Part shown: positions 7,928 to 17,780 of the stretch, piece by piece
Layout of the letters: each line of letters opens with the position of its first letter
Numbering within the stretch: position 1 is the stretch's first letter
From: Euryarchaeota archaeon UBA52
GTDB taxonomy: Archaea > Thermoplasmatota > Poseidoniia > Poseidoniales > Thalassarchaeaceae
Assembly (NCBI GenBank): GCA_002505455.1
Contig: DAVB01000055.1
Location: forward strand, 1,274-65,273
DNA length: 64,000 bases
Direction: 5' to 3'
Program-made: the position numbers and the translations under genes
The notes under the pieces: generated by a model
Databases searched by the model: none
What the model saw: only the letters and a program-made list of their open reading frames with translations
Told to the model about the DNA's origin: nothing

Positions 7928-9004
7928 TTACTTCTGTTCATCCAACCACGCACGCATAACGCATGACTGACATATTTCTCGACTTGTAACTCCTCCACAT
8001 AGCGAGCATGAGCGAATCTCGGAGGAGGTGTTCCCAGAGGAGGCGTGCATCTGACGTATCTGCTCTAGACTATGCAATAGGCCATGTCTCGCACCGGGTG
8101 TTTCTGTCTCAAGGGCTGCTATGATTTCCCGGCTTCGTTGACGTTGGGCTCCAGCTGCGTGAGGGCAGTCACCGTGATGGAACGGGACATTGAGTACCAT
8201 GGCAAGAGCGTGGACTTCTTGTTCTGGAATCCATCTCAGAGGTACAATTCTCGGAGGTAGGCCATCTATTGGCGTGGATGTATGTGGTGCCAGTCTGACT
8301 GACCTGTCAACTTCCCCCTTCTGAAGATTCATGAGTATGGATTGAGCCATATCATCCAAGTTGTGACCTAGGGCCATAACGTCCGCGCCTGATCGTTCGG
8401 CGAGAGTATTCAGGCTCTGCCTTCTAAAAACGCCACAAAAAGAGCATGGCATCATTCCATCGGCCTGTGGATTCTTCATTGCGATATCAGGCATCATACG
8501 AACTACTTCATCCATTCTCGAGTATCCCATCTCTTCATACCCCAATTGAAGTAACTCTATCCCTAGAGACTCGCATAATTCTTCTATGCAACTGATAGAA
8601 GGGGAGCGATAGCCGTCTATTCCTTCATCGATTACTCCTGCTATGATTTCTAGGTCCCTTCTACGTCCAAGTATGTCGACAATGAGTTTGAGCATGATCG
8701 CAGAATCCTTGCCTCCACTCACAGCAGCGAGTATGCGTAATGGGCTTCCATCCTCTTTTCTAGCATCCTTTGGGAGAGGTAGTTGTACTCTTAGATCTCT
8801 CGACACTCTTCGCCTTATTGACTCGTGCAAATGCCGCCCACATAGCCTTTGACCGCTGTATGGCTGGTGCACTAGGCTGGTGTGGTCGCACCGACTGCAT
8901 GGCTCGACCTTCAGCCCGCACATAACATCGGGAGTCGGCATCTGTGTTTCAACACGATGGAAGCAGCGAGGGGTTCTTGCGAGATAACATGGTGCAGGCG
9001 TCAT
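7928..9004 (-). CDS. tRNA 2-thiolation protein, TtuA/Ncs6 family
   Basis: Adenylates and thiolates a tRNA uridine (position 34 or 54). The PP-loop SGGKDS adenylation motif lies near residue 95, followed by the family Cys pair MPCSFCGVFRR and the GHNLDDMAQSILMN segment. N-terminal CSRC...C and C-terminal CSLCG...CQSC form zinc ribbons, as in TtuA and Ncs6. In this family the substrate uridine cannot be told from sequence alone. The frame is open to 9106, but the ATG at 9004 (358 residues) is favoured since the upstream extension is not conserved-looking and overlaps a plausible plus-strand gene. No TtuB/Urm1-like small sulfur carrier is in the window. Confidence 0.88.
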   Translation of the reverse strand: MTPAPCYLARTPRCFHRVETQMPTPDVMCGLKVEPCSRCDHTSLVHQPYSGQRLCGRHLHESIRRRVSRDLRVQLPLPKDARKEDGSPLRILAAVSGGKDSAIMLKLIVDILGRRRDLEIIAGVIDEGIDGYRSPSISCIEELCESLGIELLQLGYEEMGYSRMDEVVRMMPDIAMKNPQADGMMPCSFCGVFRRQSLNTLAERSGADVMALGHNLDDMAQSILMNLQKGEVDRSVRLAPHTSTPIDGLPPRIVPLRWIPEQEVHALAMVLNVPFHHGDCPHAAGAQRQRSREIIAALETETPGARHGLLHSLEQIRQMHASSGNTSSEIRSCSLCGGVTSREICQSCVMRAWLDEQK

Positions 9005-9254
9005 GGATATAGGTCCGGTGCTTCCAAACTCGGAAAAATGGGGTGGGAAAGTATCCAGTCCTTGGCTGGAACGGATACTGTTTGTATCCTCTATTCTCAT
9101 ATTCACTTTACTTGCAGGTGAAATCCGTCCTTCGCTCTCTGACTCGTTCGGATCTTCGGCATCATTTCTTATTTATCCAATATCAATACTGGTCTCATTT
9201 ATCATTACTGAACATCTTGTTCGTCTGATAGAGCGAGTATTCGGGATAAGGTAG
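9003..9254 (+). CDS. small two-pass membrane protein of unknown function
   Basis: An 83-residue frame that fits the space between the tRNA-thiolase start and the stop of the next minus-strand gene (2 bases away). It has two hydrophobic segments (ILFVSSILIFTLLAG and FLIYPISILVSFII) and a short charged tail (HLVRLIERVFGIR), looking like a genuine membrane protein rather than antisense noise. Its ATG at 9003 overlaps in antiparallel fashion the ATG at 9004 of the thiolase gene. No family recognised. Not certain to be expressed: the thiolase gene could start upstream instead. Confidence 0.45.
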   Translation: MDIGPVLPNSEKWGGKVSSPWLERILFVSSILIFTLLAGEIRPSLSDSFGSSASFLIYPISILVSFIITEHLVRLIERVFGIR

Positions 9255-9256
9255 AG

Positions 9257-10489
9257 TTACGATTCTGATTCTTCAGAGCTAGGCCGGAAAAAACCTCTGA
9301 AGATTGACTCAAACCAGCCTAGAACTGTTTGCCATGGCACTAGGTATCTGAGCATGCTGACAAAGAGAAGGAATAGACCGGCAGATATCACCTTGCCATA
9401 GGTCATTTGCAATTCAAGAGAATCGTTGACCTGCTGACTCCATTGATTGGGTTGGAACTCCGATATCACCATGATCATTATCTCATCGAAATCAAGTGCT
9501 ATTGCAGTCAACACAGTGGCAAGAGAAAGAACCCCAACAAGCTGAGAGAGATGTGTATTGAGCACTGTTTGGAACATCCGTATGTGTTCATTATCCGTCC
9601 TGGAGCTCTCAGGCAACATGGCTACATACTCAAACAGACGGATGACCATGTGAGATGACTCGAAAAAGAGGAAGAGCAGGATGGATATGGTGATCAGCTC
9701 GAAAGCCAGCGGAGATACTAGACCTCCAAACAGAGTGGAGTCACCAATTTGAGCAGGTAGCGGCTTGAGCCCTATTCCTTGTACAGATTCGAGTACTGCC
9801 TCAAAGGTCAGTAAAGCATGGAAAATTATGAACATGATCGTGTAGCTGATAGTTGCAATTATGGCACGCATTGAGATGTTCCATATTCCAGTCAGACCGA
9901 ATAGAACGGGTATGAAAACAACGCCCATCACGATCATTTCTGAGATTGCCTGCATAGTCAGTGAGAGTCTATCTCCATGATTCAATGCCGAAAATTCTTG
10001 GCCAAAGGGGATGTACAACATCTGGTAGCTTATCATACTCGTAATCCATTCAAACAAGAAAGGCCCGAATCCTGCGATAATGAGTGTTGCATAAATCGTA
10101 TTTTTGATTCTTCGACGTGTCTTAGAGGTTCTGCTTGACACATAGGCATGGACGCCTGTCAACAGGAGGCAAAACAGGGAAGGAATGAGCAACGCCGCTT
10201 CCCCTACCTGGTCTGCTCCCGTTATTAAATCGGGAAGTATTGATTCACGATTGAATGCTTCTTCGACATAAGCCATGCCTCGCGTATGTTCGAAAGCAGG
10301 GCACCAATAGGTAGAACCCTCTGCCTCGTCAATGAAGTCTTGATCACATTCGCCATACACGGAAGTCATTGTGAGTAAGAGGGCTGCGAGAGCCAATGTG
10401 GCAACTAACTGAAGGGTCAGTATCTGCCATCTAGTACGCAATGAGCGAAGTCTCAAAGTGTGTTTTTGTTCCGAGTTTTCATCTGCCAA
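9257..10489 (-). CDS. multi-pass membrane protein of unknown function
   Basis: A 410-residue protein with a first hydrophobic segment at about 25-45, an external Cys-containing loop (CDQDF...YWCPAF), then about seven further membrane segments and a Ser/Glu tail. No family motif recognised. It is the last gene of the three-gene operon after DUF4350 and DUF58 proteins (9 bases from the DUF58 stop), so it may belong to the same envelope system. The lone pair of Cys in the first outer loop might form a disulfide. Confidence 0.75.
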   Translation of the reverse strand: MADENSEQKHTLRLRSLRTRWQILTLQLVATLALAALLLTMTSVYGECDQDFIDEAEGSTYWCPAFEHTRGMAYVEEAFNRESILPDLITGADQVGEAALLIPSLFCLLLTGVHAYVSSRTSKTRRRIKNTIYATLIIAGFGPFLFEWITSMISYQMLYIPFGQEFSALNHGDRLSLTMQAISEMIVMGVVFIPVLFGLTGIWNISMRAIIATISYTIMFIIFHALLTFEAVLESVQGIGLKPLPAQIGDSTLFGGLVSPLAFELITISILLFLFFESSHMVIRLFEYVAMLPESSRTDNEHIRMFQTVLNTHLSQLVGVLSLATVLTAIALDFDEIMIMVISEFQPNQWSQQVNDSLELQMTYGKVISAGLFLLFVSMLRYLVPWQTVLGWFESIFRGFFRPSSEESES

Positions 10490-10498
10490 ACAATCACC

Positions 10499-11758
10499 TC
10501 AACCCTTCTTTACCTGCAGCAATGCCTGTGCCAGGTCTATGTCTGGAACCCAGTCGATGACGTTCGCCCCGTATCCATTAAGCGACATGAGTCTATTCTG
10601 CCGTTCCATCTTGAGTACCTCGTATGCCATTCTAGGTATCCTGCTAACTAGCCTCTCGAGATCTATTGAATTCGGGGATAGGACATACACCGTGTGGCCA
10701 TGACTGGATAGTGCTCTTATGGCAGGAAGAGTTGTTCCATCGCCCTCTAGGCTACTGATAACAAATACTGGGGATCCTCGATTCATCCTGGGGATTAGTG
10801 CGTTTGTGACTGCTTGGAGAGGCATTGATCCCCCTGCGGAAACCCCAGCTAGAAGGCTCAGAATCTTGTACTGCTGCTTATCACCTGCCTCAGCGGGAAG
10901 ATGGTCCATTCTCCTCCCGTAGGTCGTTAATGAGACAGCATCTCGTCTTCTGATAAAGTGATTAGATACCGAGGCAGTAGCAACTGCTCCCATTTCTAGA
11001 GGGTTTTTCAAAACGGTTCCGATTCTGGATATGTCTCGAGTATCAAATAGGATATGAACATCAGTAACTGCGTCCCTGACCTTCTCATTCACCATCAAGT
11101 CACCAGTTCTGGCGAATGCCTTCCAATTGATTGACCTGAATGAGTCCCCTGGCATGTACTCGCGAAGTGAATAAAACTCGGTTCCTTGGCCGGGAGTTCG
11201 GAGAGTTGTCGCGCCGGTGTACATCTTTGGGACGTTTGATCTTAGAAGGGCGTCCTCGATGTCCCTCACTTGGGGAAATACGATGACATCGCTTCTCGTA
11301 TCGGCAACGCCCTCGTCCGTGAAAAGTCCGAACACGTCCCGATATCGAAGAGAGGTCGGACCAATGGAATAGTGGCCTCGAAGAGGGCATCTCACAGTAT
11401 ATCTGAGAGTCGTCGATTGTCCTGGCCCCAGATTGGCTCGAATTAGATTGATTCCCCGTCTTATTTTCATTTCATGGGGAACATTGTCGTAGATGTCCAG
11501 TATCTGCGTTCTACGTCGCGAGGGGTTCTTGATCCTCAATGTAACTGTAATATCATCTCCCTTGTACACATTCTCTTCAGATAATTCGCGCTCTACTACC
11601 AACCGTGGGTATCCACTAATCCAGCTAGCCATCACCAGAATTGAAACCATTAGCATCCCGAGAATCATCAGATGGAAATGACTGACCATCATGCCGACAA
11701 GTATCAGAGATACTCCCCCGACGATCATCATTGTAGCTTTCCTAGTCCACAAAATCAC
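10499..11758 (-). CDS. DUF58 domain protein (von Willebrand-type)
   Basis: A 419-residue protein: two N-terminal membrane segments (about 8-45), an immunoglobulin-like beta region (VTLRIKNPSRRRTQILDIYD), and the DUF58 signature REYMPGDSFRSINWKAFARTG near residue 200. The C-terminal half resembles a von Willebrand factor A fold (VHILFDTRD). In other organisms DUF58 proteins are neighbours of MoxR AAA ATPases; no MoxR gene is in this window. The ATG overlaps the stop of the DUF4350 gene (ATGA), showing translational coupling. Exact role unknown. Confidence 0.88.
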   Translation of the reverse strand: MILWTRKATMMIVGGVSLILVGMMVSHFHLMILGMLMVSILVMASWISGYPRLVVERELSEENVYKGDDITVTLRIKNPSRRRTQILDIYDNVPHEMKIRRGINLIRANLGPGQSTTLRYTVRCPLRGHYSIGPTSLRYRDVFGLFTDEGVADTRSDVIVFPQVRDIEDALLRSNVPKMYTGATTLRTPGQGTEFYSLREYMPGDSFRSINWKAFARTGDLMVNEKVRDAVTDVHILFDTRDISRIGTVLKNPLEMGAVATASVSNHFIRRRDAVSLTTYGRRMDHLPAEAGDKQQYKILSLLAGVSAGGSMPLQAVTNALIPRMNRGSPVFVISSLEGDGTTLPAIRALSSHGHTVYVLSPNSIDLERLVSRIPRMAYEVLKMERQNRLMSLNGYGANVIDWVPDIDLAQALLQVKKG

Positions 11759-13401
11759 GCCTCCATGAGATCATCATCTGACTCATCATCGTCTGGGCCC
11801 CATTCCTTCATACGCTTGACTATTGCAACTAACTCCTCAGTCTTATAACGACGATTATCATAGATGAATCGGATTAGCAAGGGATCTTCGACGAGCGCCT
11901 GCAATTCTTCCGAGGACAATGCATCAAACTCTTCTCTGGTCAGAGTATTACTACTTCTGATTCTAGAAAGGAATACCTGTCTAATCTTTTCTGGGTGTTG
12001 GTAAAACTCGTATCTTTTAGCGTCTCCGAAGCCATAATAGATGATTCTGAAAACATGTCTCCAATCTTCGGGGTCTTCTTTGCGAATAAGTACAACTTCG
12101 AGCATCATGAAGAGAGCTAGAAACAAGATGAGCATAGCCATCCAATCATTGGTGAAGTAAACAAGAAAGTAGTACGCTAAGTTGTATGTGTCTGAAAGTG
12201 GATTAGACTGCTGGTGACGACTCTCATCGAATATGACGACTGCATCGTCGCTTGGAATTAGAGATCCGTTGCCAACTAGCAATGCGTCTGCAATTATATC
12301 CAGTGCCCACACCCTGTTATCATTTTCAGGCACAGAGGAATCATCGATATCGGAAGCTGAGTATATTGCATTGATGAGTAATGACCCGTCTGATGCAATA
12401 TGTACCTGACCTGAGGAAGGTTCGGCACACAATCTTGATGAGCAAATTCTTGCATATACTGCGAACGGGCCTTGTTCGTCACCCTGTATGCCTGCTGCTT
12501 CGAACGCAGGTGTCAGGTCTCCGTCATCATTCGAGTCCAAATACGAATCTAATGTTGATGTGACAACAGGGTACCGATTTTCAGCCGGGGAGAATGCGGA
12601 CTCCTTATCGAATGCTGACGGCGTGCTGGTCAGAAGATTGTAGTCTTCACTAAAGTCGTAGACTCCACCAACATCATCCCAACGATGAGCACAGAGACCG
12701 AATGAACCGCCATCGGGCGTAAATCCGGCGTCAGGAGCATCTGGATTTGGATCCATGGAATCTAGTATTCCATCTCCGTCTCTGTCCGCAAGACAGGGGT
12801 GATAATTAGAAGTAGATCCGGATGTTTGTGTCAAATTGTATGCATCTGTTACGTTTGTCCACACATAGTTGTAATCGAGTTCTCTTGCCCATGCCTCCCC
12901 ATCGTAAAGCTGATGGTTTGAGAATACGATGTTGTATTCCTGTGCAAGTGCAGACGAGTAGCCGAAATCGTCCATAAGAAGCAAAGTGCCACCAGCCTGC
13001 ACATACTGTACTATAGCTTCAATTTCTGATCCAGTATATCCATCAGAATCAGATAGCTCGATTACAGAGTCATCATCCGTGAAACGGGGGAGGGATATTG
13101 TGTCACGCTCTACTCCAGATATTACGAACACAGTCTCATCGGGATTATCAATCTCCCCAAGGAGGAGTGGGCTTGACACCATAGCAGTTGTCTCAACCCC
13201 CATGGCATTGATGTCTGAACGAAAATCGCCGAGATCGTTCCAATCATCACCATATGCAGACTGCTGAGTCTTTCCATCCACGATATACGTAGAAGCGATA
13301 AATGCCACAAGTAGTGTTAAAACCGACCAAAATGAGAACATTAGGAATCTTCTTCGATTCACTGCATTGAAGAATCGGGATGCTCTTCTTGGCCTCTCCA
13401 T
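11755..13401 (-). CDS. DUF4350-type membrane protein with calcium-binding-like motif
   Basis: A 548-residue protein: signal-anchor at about 15-40, an outer domain like DUF4350 (GGTLLLMDDFGYS is the characteristic Asp-rich strand-turn), an insertion with DRDGDGILDSMDPNPDAPD, a thrombospondin-type-3-like calcium motif, four Cys, and a second membrane segment (YYFLVYFTNDWMAMLILFLALFMML) before a cytoplasmic tail. The start at ATG 13401 is well supported by GAGGTGA at 13409-13415 and a TATA box at 13443-13450; the frame continues upstream to 13437. First gene of the operon DUF4350-DUF58-membrane protein. Function unknown; the family is associated with surface or envelope processes. Confidence 0.8.
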   Translation of the reverse strand: MERPRRASRFFNAVNRRRFLMFSFWSVLTLLVAFIASTYIVDGKTQQSAYGDDWNDLGDFRSDINAMGVETTAMVSSPLLLGEIDNPDETVFVISGVERDTISLPRFTDDDSVIELSDSDGYTGSEIEAIVQYVQAGGTLLLMDDFGYSSALAQEYNIVFSNHQLYDGEAWARELDYNYVWTNVTDAYNLTQTSGSTSNYHPCLADRDGDGILDSMDPNPDAPDAGFTPDGGSFGLCAHRWDDVGGVYDFSEDYNLLTSTPSAFDKESAFSPAENRYPVVTSTLDSYLDSNDDGDLTPAFEAAGIQGDEQGPFAVYARICSSRLCAEPSSGQVHIASDGSLLINAIYSASDIDDSSVPENDNRVWALDIIADALLVGNGSLIPSDDAVVIFDESRHQQSNPLSDTYNLAYYFLVYFTNDWMAMLILFLALFMMLEVVLIRKEDPEDWRHVFRIIYYGFGDAKRYEFYQHPEKIRQVFLSRIRSSNTLTREEFDALSSEELQALVEDPLLIRFIYDNRRYKTEELVAIVKRMKEWGPDDDESDDDLMEA

Positions 13402-13408
13402 CGTCCGG

Positions 13409-13415
13409 TCACCTC
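13409..13415 (-). promoter_or_regulatory. Shine-Dalgarno site deciding the DUF4350 start
   Basis: On the minus strand GAGGTGA lies 7 bases before ATG 13401. It excludes the longer frame beginning at 13437. Confidence 0.75.
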
Positions 13416-13442
13416 TCAGCAACAGGGTATAACCCAATCCAA

Positions 13443-13450
13443 CGATATAA
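13443..13450 (-). promoter_or_regulatory. TATA box of the DUF4350-DUF58 operon
   Basis: On the minus strand the sequence CTTATATC lies 42-49 bases upstream of ATG 13401. With archaeal spacing of about 25 bases to the start site, transcription would begin near 13418 with a short leader carrying the GAGGTGA site. Confidence 0.55.
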
Positions 13451-13475
13451 GACGCTTATCCGGCCTTGGGACGTA

Positions 13476-13718
13476 TCACTGATGCAAACGTATGGCATTT
13501 GATATCTCGGCGACCTCTTCGACCGGGACTTCGAGCAGTCCTTTCTTGACGGGCCATGGAAGTAGGGCAGGATCAAGTTCTTCAGATATTATGACGAGCA
13601 ACGAGATTACTTTGCCAGATCTTGGATCGAATATGAAATCGGATAGGTATCCCAGGGTGTCCCCCGCACCATCTAGGATTGGCCGGTTTAGAATTTCACG
13701 GCCGAATCCTGACGGCAT
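13476..13718 (-). CDS. PRC-barrel domain protein
   Basis: An 80-residue single-domain protein with the PRC-barrel pattern: GREILNRPILDGAGDTLGYLSDFIFDPRSGKV followed by SLLVI and a terminal VPVEEVAEISN. PRC barrels are small beta-barrels; related archaeal stand-alone forms include proteins similar to CdpB, so a role in cell division or RNA handling is possible but is inference. Its ATG lies 6 bases beyond the CDC48 stop on the same strand, so it is likely co-transcribed downstream of that ATPase. Confidence 0.85.
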   Translation of the reverse strand: MPSGFGREILNRPILDGAGDTLGYLSDFIFDPRSGKVISLLVIISEELDPALLPWPVKKGLLEVPVEEVAEISNAIRLHQ

Positions 13719-13724
13719 TCAAAA

Positions 13725-15947
13725 TCACACCGACTCAATGCCCTGAAGAGTGCTGGAGTCTCTCTTAACCGACTCTAAACCACTGACGAGGGTCTCTTCC
13801 ATCTTGGAATAGTAATCTAACATGTCTTTGTTGACAGTTGGACGGACTCTGTTAATAGCATCCTCAAAGTGGCTCTTTGAAACACTCTTTCTACCTGCTC
13901 TCATTGCAATGAGGGCTGCTTCTCTGCATATTGCCTCTATATCGGCACCGGTATAGTTCTCAAGCCTATCAATGAGATCATCGAGTCTGAATCGGCCCAA
14001 TGGCATCTCTGAGGTGTGAATCTTCAGAATCTCGAGCCGTGACTTACGATCTGGGGGCGGTACATGCAGAACGCGTTCAAAGCGTCCACTTCGTAAAAGT
14101 GCAGGATCAATCATTTCAGGTCGATTGGTCGCAGCTACAACGATGACTCCTTCCATTGACTCGACACCGTCCATGCTAGAAAGAATCTGATTTACCACCC
14201 TATTCATGACATCCGAACCTTCTCCGGACATTGATCTACGGACGCCGGCAATTGATTCGAATTCATCAAGGAATATGATTGAGGGTGCTGCTTGCTTCGC
14301 TTTCTTGAAAACCTCGCGTACGGCTCTTTCCGATTCTCCGACCCACTTGGAAATCATTTCTGGGCCCTTGATTGAAATGAAATTGGCCTTTGCCTCGTTA
14401 GCTATGGCCTTGGCGATTAGAGTTTTTCCAGTTCCAGGTGCGCCAAATAGAACAATTCCTCGAGGAGGTTTGATGCCAAAATGCTCGAAGGTTTCTGGTT
14501 GATTCAGAGGCCATTCAATACTTTCCTTTAGTCTCTCCTTAATCTCATCCAGTCCACCGACATCGTCCCAAGAAGCCGTTGGGACCTCTACGTATATCTC
14601 CCTGAGTGCGCTGGGCTCTATCTCTTTGATAGCCTCACGGAAATCGATCATTTTAACTTCCATCTTCTCGAGTACCTCGGCGGGTATCTCATCTTCATCC
14701 AAGTCAATCTCAGGAAGATACCTTCGCAGGGCCTTCATTGCAGATTCCCGAACTAGGGCTGATATGTCCGCCCCTACAAAACCATATGAATTCTCAAGAA
14801 GCCATTCCATCTCGAAATCATCACTTATGGGCATACCACGTGTATGGATATCGATGATCTCAGAGCGGCCATTCTTATCTGGTACGCCTATTTCCAATTC
14901 TCTATCGAATCGTCCGGGCCTTCTCAAAGCGGGATCTATCGCATCTCTTCTATTCGTAGCTCCGATTACAACTACGTTATCCCGACCCTGCATGCCATCG
15001 AGAAGCGTTAGAAGTTGAGCGACTACTCGTCGCTCAACTTCTCCACTTACATCTTCTCGCTTGGGAGCAATTGAATCTAATTCGTCTATGAAGATAATAG
15101 CAGGGGCATTCGAAGCGGCTTCATCGAATATTTCGCGAAGCTGTTTCTCACTTTCGCCATAATACTTGGAAATAATTTCAGGGCCATTAATTGATGTGAA
15201 ATGTGCCTGCGTCTCTGCGGCGACAGCTTTGGCAATCAATGTCTTACCAGTCCCAGGGGGGCCATGAAGAAGTACGCCTCGAGGCGGATCTATGCCCAGC
15301 CTACGGAAGAGTATGGGGTGCTTAAGAGGGAGTTCAATCATCTCCCTGACTTTCTGAAGTTGGTCGCCAAGACCGCCTATATCCTCATATGAAATCGTCT
15401 GAATGGTACTCTCGTCTTCTTCATCAACTGGATCTTCCTTGATGACTATCTCTGTGGAAGGTAGAACCTGCACGATTCCTTTTGGCTTTGTGCTGACTAT
15501 CTGAAATGGCAGAGCCTCGGCAAACAAAGTCATGCCTGGTATGAATATCCTATCTCCAGCTACAACAGGGCGTTTGTTTAGGCCTCTGCGAGCAAACCCT
15601 TCGATACCGGGCCCAAAACGGACTTTTTGCTGTTTGGCCATTACCGGCGAAAGCACAAGTTTCTCACACTCGGATACCTCGACTTTGCTAATATTCACTC
15701 TATCGCCCAGCGATACCGCTGCATTCTTTCGAATTATTCCATCTATCCTTATGACTCCAAGATTCGCATCTTCTGGCCTACATCGCCAGACAATAGCGGC
15801 AGTGGACTTCTCCCCCTTAATTTCGATGACGTCACCGGGTTTGAGGTTCAGATCATTGTCAAATGGCACTCTGGCTCTTCCATGGCCCACATCGCTTGGA
15901 ATAGCCTTTGCAACCCTAAGCGTAAGCTCCCCTTCTTCGTCCGGCAT
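13725..15947 (-). CDS. cdc48: CDC48/p97-type AAA ATPase
   Basis: A 740-residue double-AAA unfoldase. Residues 1-180 form the N-terminal double-psi-barrel region. D1 has Walker A GPPGTGKT at 229-236 and Walker [14 protein letters not shown]2 has Walker A GAPGTGKT near 505 and Walker [12 protein letters not shown]. The second region of homology [21 protein letters not shown] and the D2 counterpart are complete. Archaeal CDC48 extracts and unfolds proteins, often for the proteasome. The D2 Walker B end is DEFES rather than the common DEIDS, a small difference. Same-strand partner of the PRC-barrel gene. Divergent from the aldehyde dehydrogenase across 140 bases. Confidence 0.97.
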   Translation of the reverse strand: MPDEEGELTLRVAKAIPSDVGHGRARVPFDNDLNLKPGDVIEIKGEKSTAAIVWRCRPEDANLGVIRIDGIIRKNAAVSLGDRVNISKVEVSECEKLVLSPVMAKQQKVRFGPGIEGFARRGLNKRPVVAGDRIFIPGMTLFAEALPFQIVSTKPKGIVQVLPSTEIVIKEDPVDEEDESTIQTISYEDIGGLGDQLQKVREMIELPLKHPILFRRLGIDPPRGVLLHGPPGTGKTLIAKAVAAETQAHFTSINGPEIISKYYGESEKQLREIFDEAASNAPAIIFIDELDSIAPKREDVSGEVERRVVAQLLTLLDGMQGRDNVVVIGATNRRDAIDPALRRPGRFDRELEIGVPDKNGRSEIIDIHTRGMPISDDFEMEWLLENSYGFVGADISALVRESAMKALRRYLPEIDLDEDEIPAEVLEKMEVKMIDFREAIKEIEPSALREIYVEVPTASWDDVGGLDEIKERLKESIEWPLNQPETFEHFGIKPPRGIVLFGAPGTGKTLIAKAIANEAKANFISIKGPEMISKWVGESERAVREVFKKAKQAAPSIIFLDEFESIAGVRRSMSGEGSDVMNRVVNQILSSMDGVESMEGVIVVAATNRPEMIDPALLRSGRFERVLHVPPPDRKSRLEILKIHTSEMPLGRFRLDDLIDRLENYTGADIEAICREAALIAMRAGRKSVSKSHFEDAINRVRPTVNKDMLDYYSKMEETLVSGLESVKRDSSTLQGIESV

Positions 15948-16087
15948 GGAGTATCCCTCGGAGATGTCTGTGTATTGGGCTGCCTTAAACCCCCATATCC
16001 AAAGTCGATGTGTTTGGCCGCTTACCAGACAACTTGTACGATTCCAACGTTAGCAGCATTCATGTGAATAACCGGGGTGGGTGTGGC

Positions 16088-17716
16088 ATGCCCCATGTGC
16101 TTGAGACCGGATTTGAGGCGATAGACAACGAAAACCCCAATGGTTCACCGATGATTCGTGGATACAACATAATCGGAGGACAGTTGGAATCCGCATCTGA
16201 TGGTTCGACATTTGAGTCGAAGAATCCTGCTATTCTTTCTGATTGCCTCGGGGTCTTCCCTCTATCTACCAAAGATGATGTCCACAGAGCATTAAAGTCG
16301 GCAAAGGCGGCATTCTCTGGCTGGTCTTCCACCCCTGCACCCACACGCGGTCAGATCATAGGCAACATGGGAAGGCTGCTGATGGAGCATAAGGACGATC
16401 TTGTCCGTCTAGAGACTCGTGAGATCGGGAAGACACTGAAAGAGAGCGCTGGGGAAATCCAGGAAGCGATAGACACGTGTCTGTTCTTCCAATCAGAAGG
16501 AAGGCGCCTATACGGACAAACCGTAAACAGTGAGCTTCCCGACAAGGAGTTGTTCACCTACCGAAGGCCCTTGGGGGTTTGTGGAATCATCAATGCGTGT
16601 AATTTTCCTTCCGCTGTGCCCTTCTGGAAAATGATTCCAGCAATCATGTGCGGCAACACCTGTGTCTGGAAGTCTCCACAGGACAGTCCTCTCCTCTCAT
16701 TTGCATTGGCCAGGATAATGCACCAGGCGGGTTTGCCGGACGGAGTTGTGAATCTCATTCACGGCAAGGGAAGTGGTGCGGGTCAGCATCTAGTTGATGC
16801 AGTTGATGAAGGAATGGTCAACAAAATTTCATTCACAGGATCTACTTCAGTTGGCAAAATGATCGGAGAAATCTGTGGGCGTAATCTGGTTTCATGCTCA
16901 CTCGAGTTGGGCGGTAAGAATCCGCTAGTCATAATGCCATCTGCCAACCTTGAGAATGCCGTAGAAGGGGCTTACTGGGCGGGATTCGGTACCGCTGGCC
17001 AAAGATGCACGAGCCTCGGCAACCTAATTATCCACGAAGATATCTACGAGGATTTCATGGAGAGATTCATGGAAAAAGTCCGCAGCACGAAGATTGGCGA
17101 TTCTATGAGTGACGATGATGTTCTTTATGGCCCGATGCTGTCTGAAAAATATGCATTGGATTTTCTTGATGGGTTGGAAATGTGCGAATCAAGCGGAGCA
17201 AGGCGGATTTACGGAAAGGGGCGAATAACAGCAGACTCATCCCCCACGGGTTTCATTGCCGACGCTGAGAGCGGAGTATACATGTGGCCTCACGTATATG
17301 TGGACGTTACAGATGAGATGGACTGCTTCCATGAAGAGATTTTCGGGCCTGCAGTCACGGTCGTAAAGGCCAAGGATTTCGATCATGCACTTTATCTGGC
17401 AAATGCATCGCCATATGGACTCTCGAGCGCTATTTACACGAATGACAGGCTAGAGGCATATCGATTCAAAACAGGCATCAAAGCCGGTATGACTGGGATA
17501 AACAACTCAACGACTGGTGCTGAGGCGCACCTTCCCTTCGGAGGGGTCAAGGGCTCAGGGAATGGTACAAGGGAATCTGGCATTTGGGTGATTGAAGCAT
17601 ACTCTTACTGGCATGCAGTCAACGATGAGCTGTCTGGGAAGCTTCAGTTGGCTCAGATGGATGTTGATGAAATTCATATCGAAGAGGCAGAGGCAGATTA
17701 CAAATCTCTTGCATGA
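16088..17716 (+). CDS. NAD(P)-dependent aldehyde dehydrogenase
   Basis: A 542-residue enzyme of the ALDH superfamily. The general base Glu lies in LELGGKNP (about residue 273) and the catalytic Cys is C307 in GTAGQRCTS. The NAD-binding strand segment FTGSTSVGK and the C-terminal PFGGVKGSGNGTRE are conserved. The N-terminal and C-terminal patterns are closest to ALDH7-type enzymes (aminoadipic semialdehyde type), but substrate cannot be fixed. The start at ATG 16088 is chosen; the frame is open to 16010, and the extension overlaps the upstream divergent promoter region. Stands alone between CDC48 and the large surface protein. Confidence 0.9.
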   Translation: MPHVLETGFEAIDNENPNGSPMIRGYNIIGGQLESASDGSTFESKNPAILSDCLGVFPLSTKDDVHRALKSAKAAFSGWSSTPAPTRGQIIGNMGRLLMEHKDDLVRLETREIGKTLKESAGEIQEAIDTCLFFQSEGRRLYGQTVNSELPDKELFTYRRPLGVCGIINACNFPSAVPFWKMIPAIMCGNTCVWKSPQDSPLLSFALARIMHQAGLPDGVVNLIHGKGSGAGQHLVDAVDEGMVNKISFTGSTSVGKMIGEICGRNLVSCSLELGGKNPLVIMPSANLENAVEGAYWAGFGTAGQRCTSLGNLIIHEDIYEDFMERFMEKVRSTKIGDSMSDDDVLYGPMLSEKYALDFLDGLEMCESSGARRIYGKGRITADSSPTGFIADAESGVYMWPHVYVDVTDEMDCFHEEIFGPAVTVVKAKDFDHALYLANASPYGLSSAIYTNDRLEAYRFKTGIKAGMTGINNSTTGAEAHLPFGGVKGSGNGTRESGIWVIEAYSYWHAVNDELSGKLQLAQMDVDEIHIEEAEADYKSLA

Positions 17717-17733
17717 TTTAGAAGTGTTATTGG

Positions 17734-17742
17734 TTTTAAATT
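17734..17742 (+). promoter_or_regulatory. TATA-like element of the surface-protein gene
   Basis: TTTTAAATT lies 39-47 bases before ATG 17781, in the 64-base spacer after the aldehyde dehydrogenase stop. The spacing fits an archaeal TATA box with a short leader. The element supports ATG 17781 as start rather than the longer frame that begins inside the preceding gene. Confidence 0.45.
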
Positions 17743-17780
17743 CACAAAAGTTCTATTTTCCTCCGGCCGCCTTCCCACTC

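Noticed and set aside
15984..15990. TTTAAGG-like TATA box upstream of CDC48
   Set aside because: Position is plausible (about 40 bases before the ATG) but the match is weak and a BRE is not clear, so not reported as a feature.
17592..17780. Upstream extension of the large surface protein
   Set aside because: It would begin inside the aldehyde dehydrogenase and hide the signal peptide; ATG 17781 has a TATA-like element upstream and a proper signal peptide directly after it.
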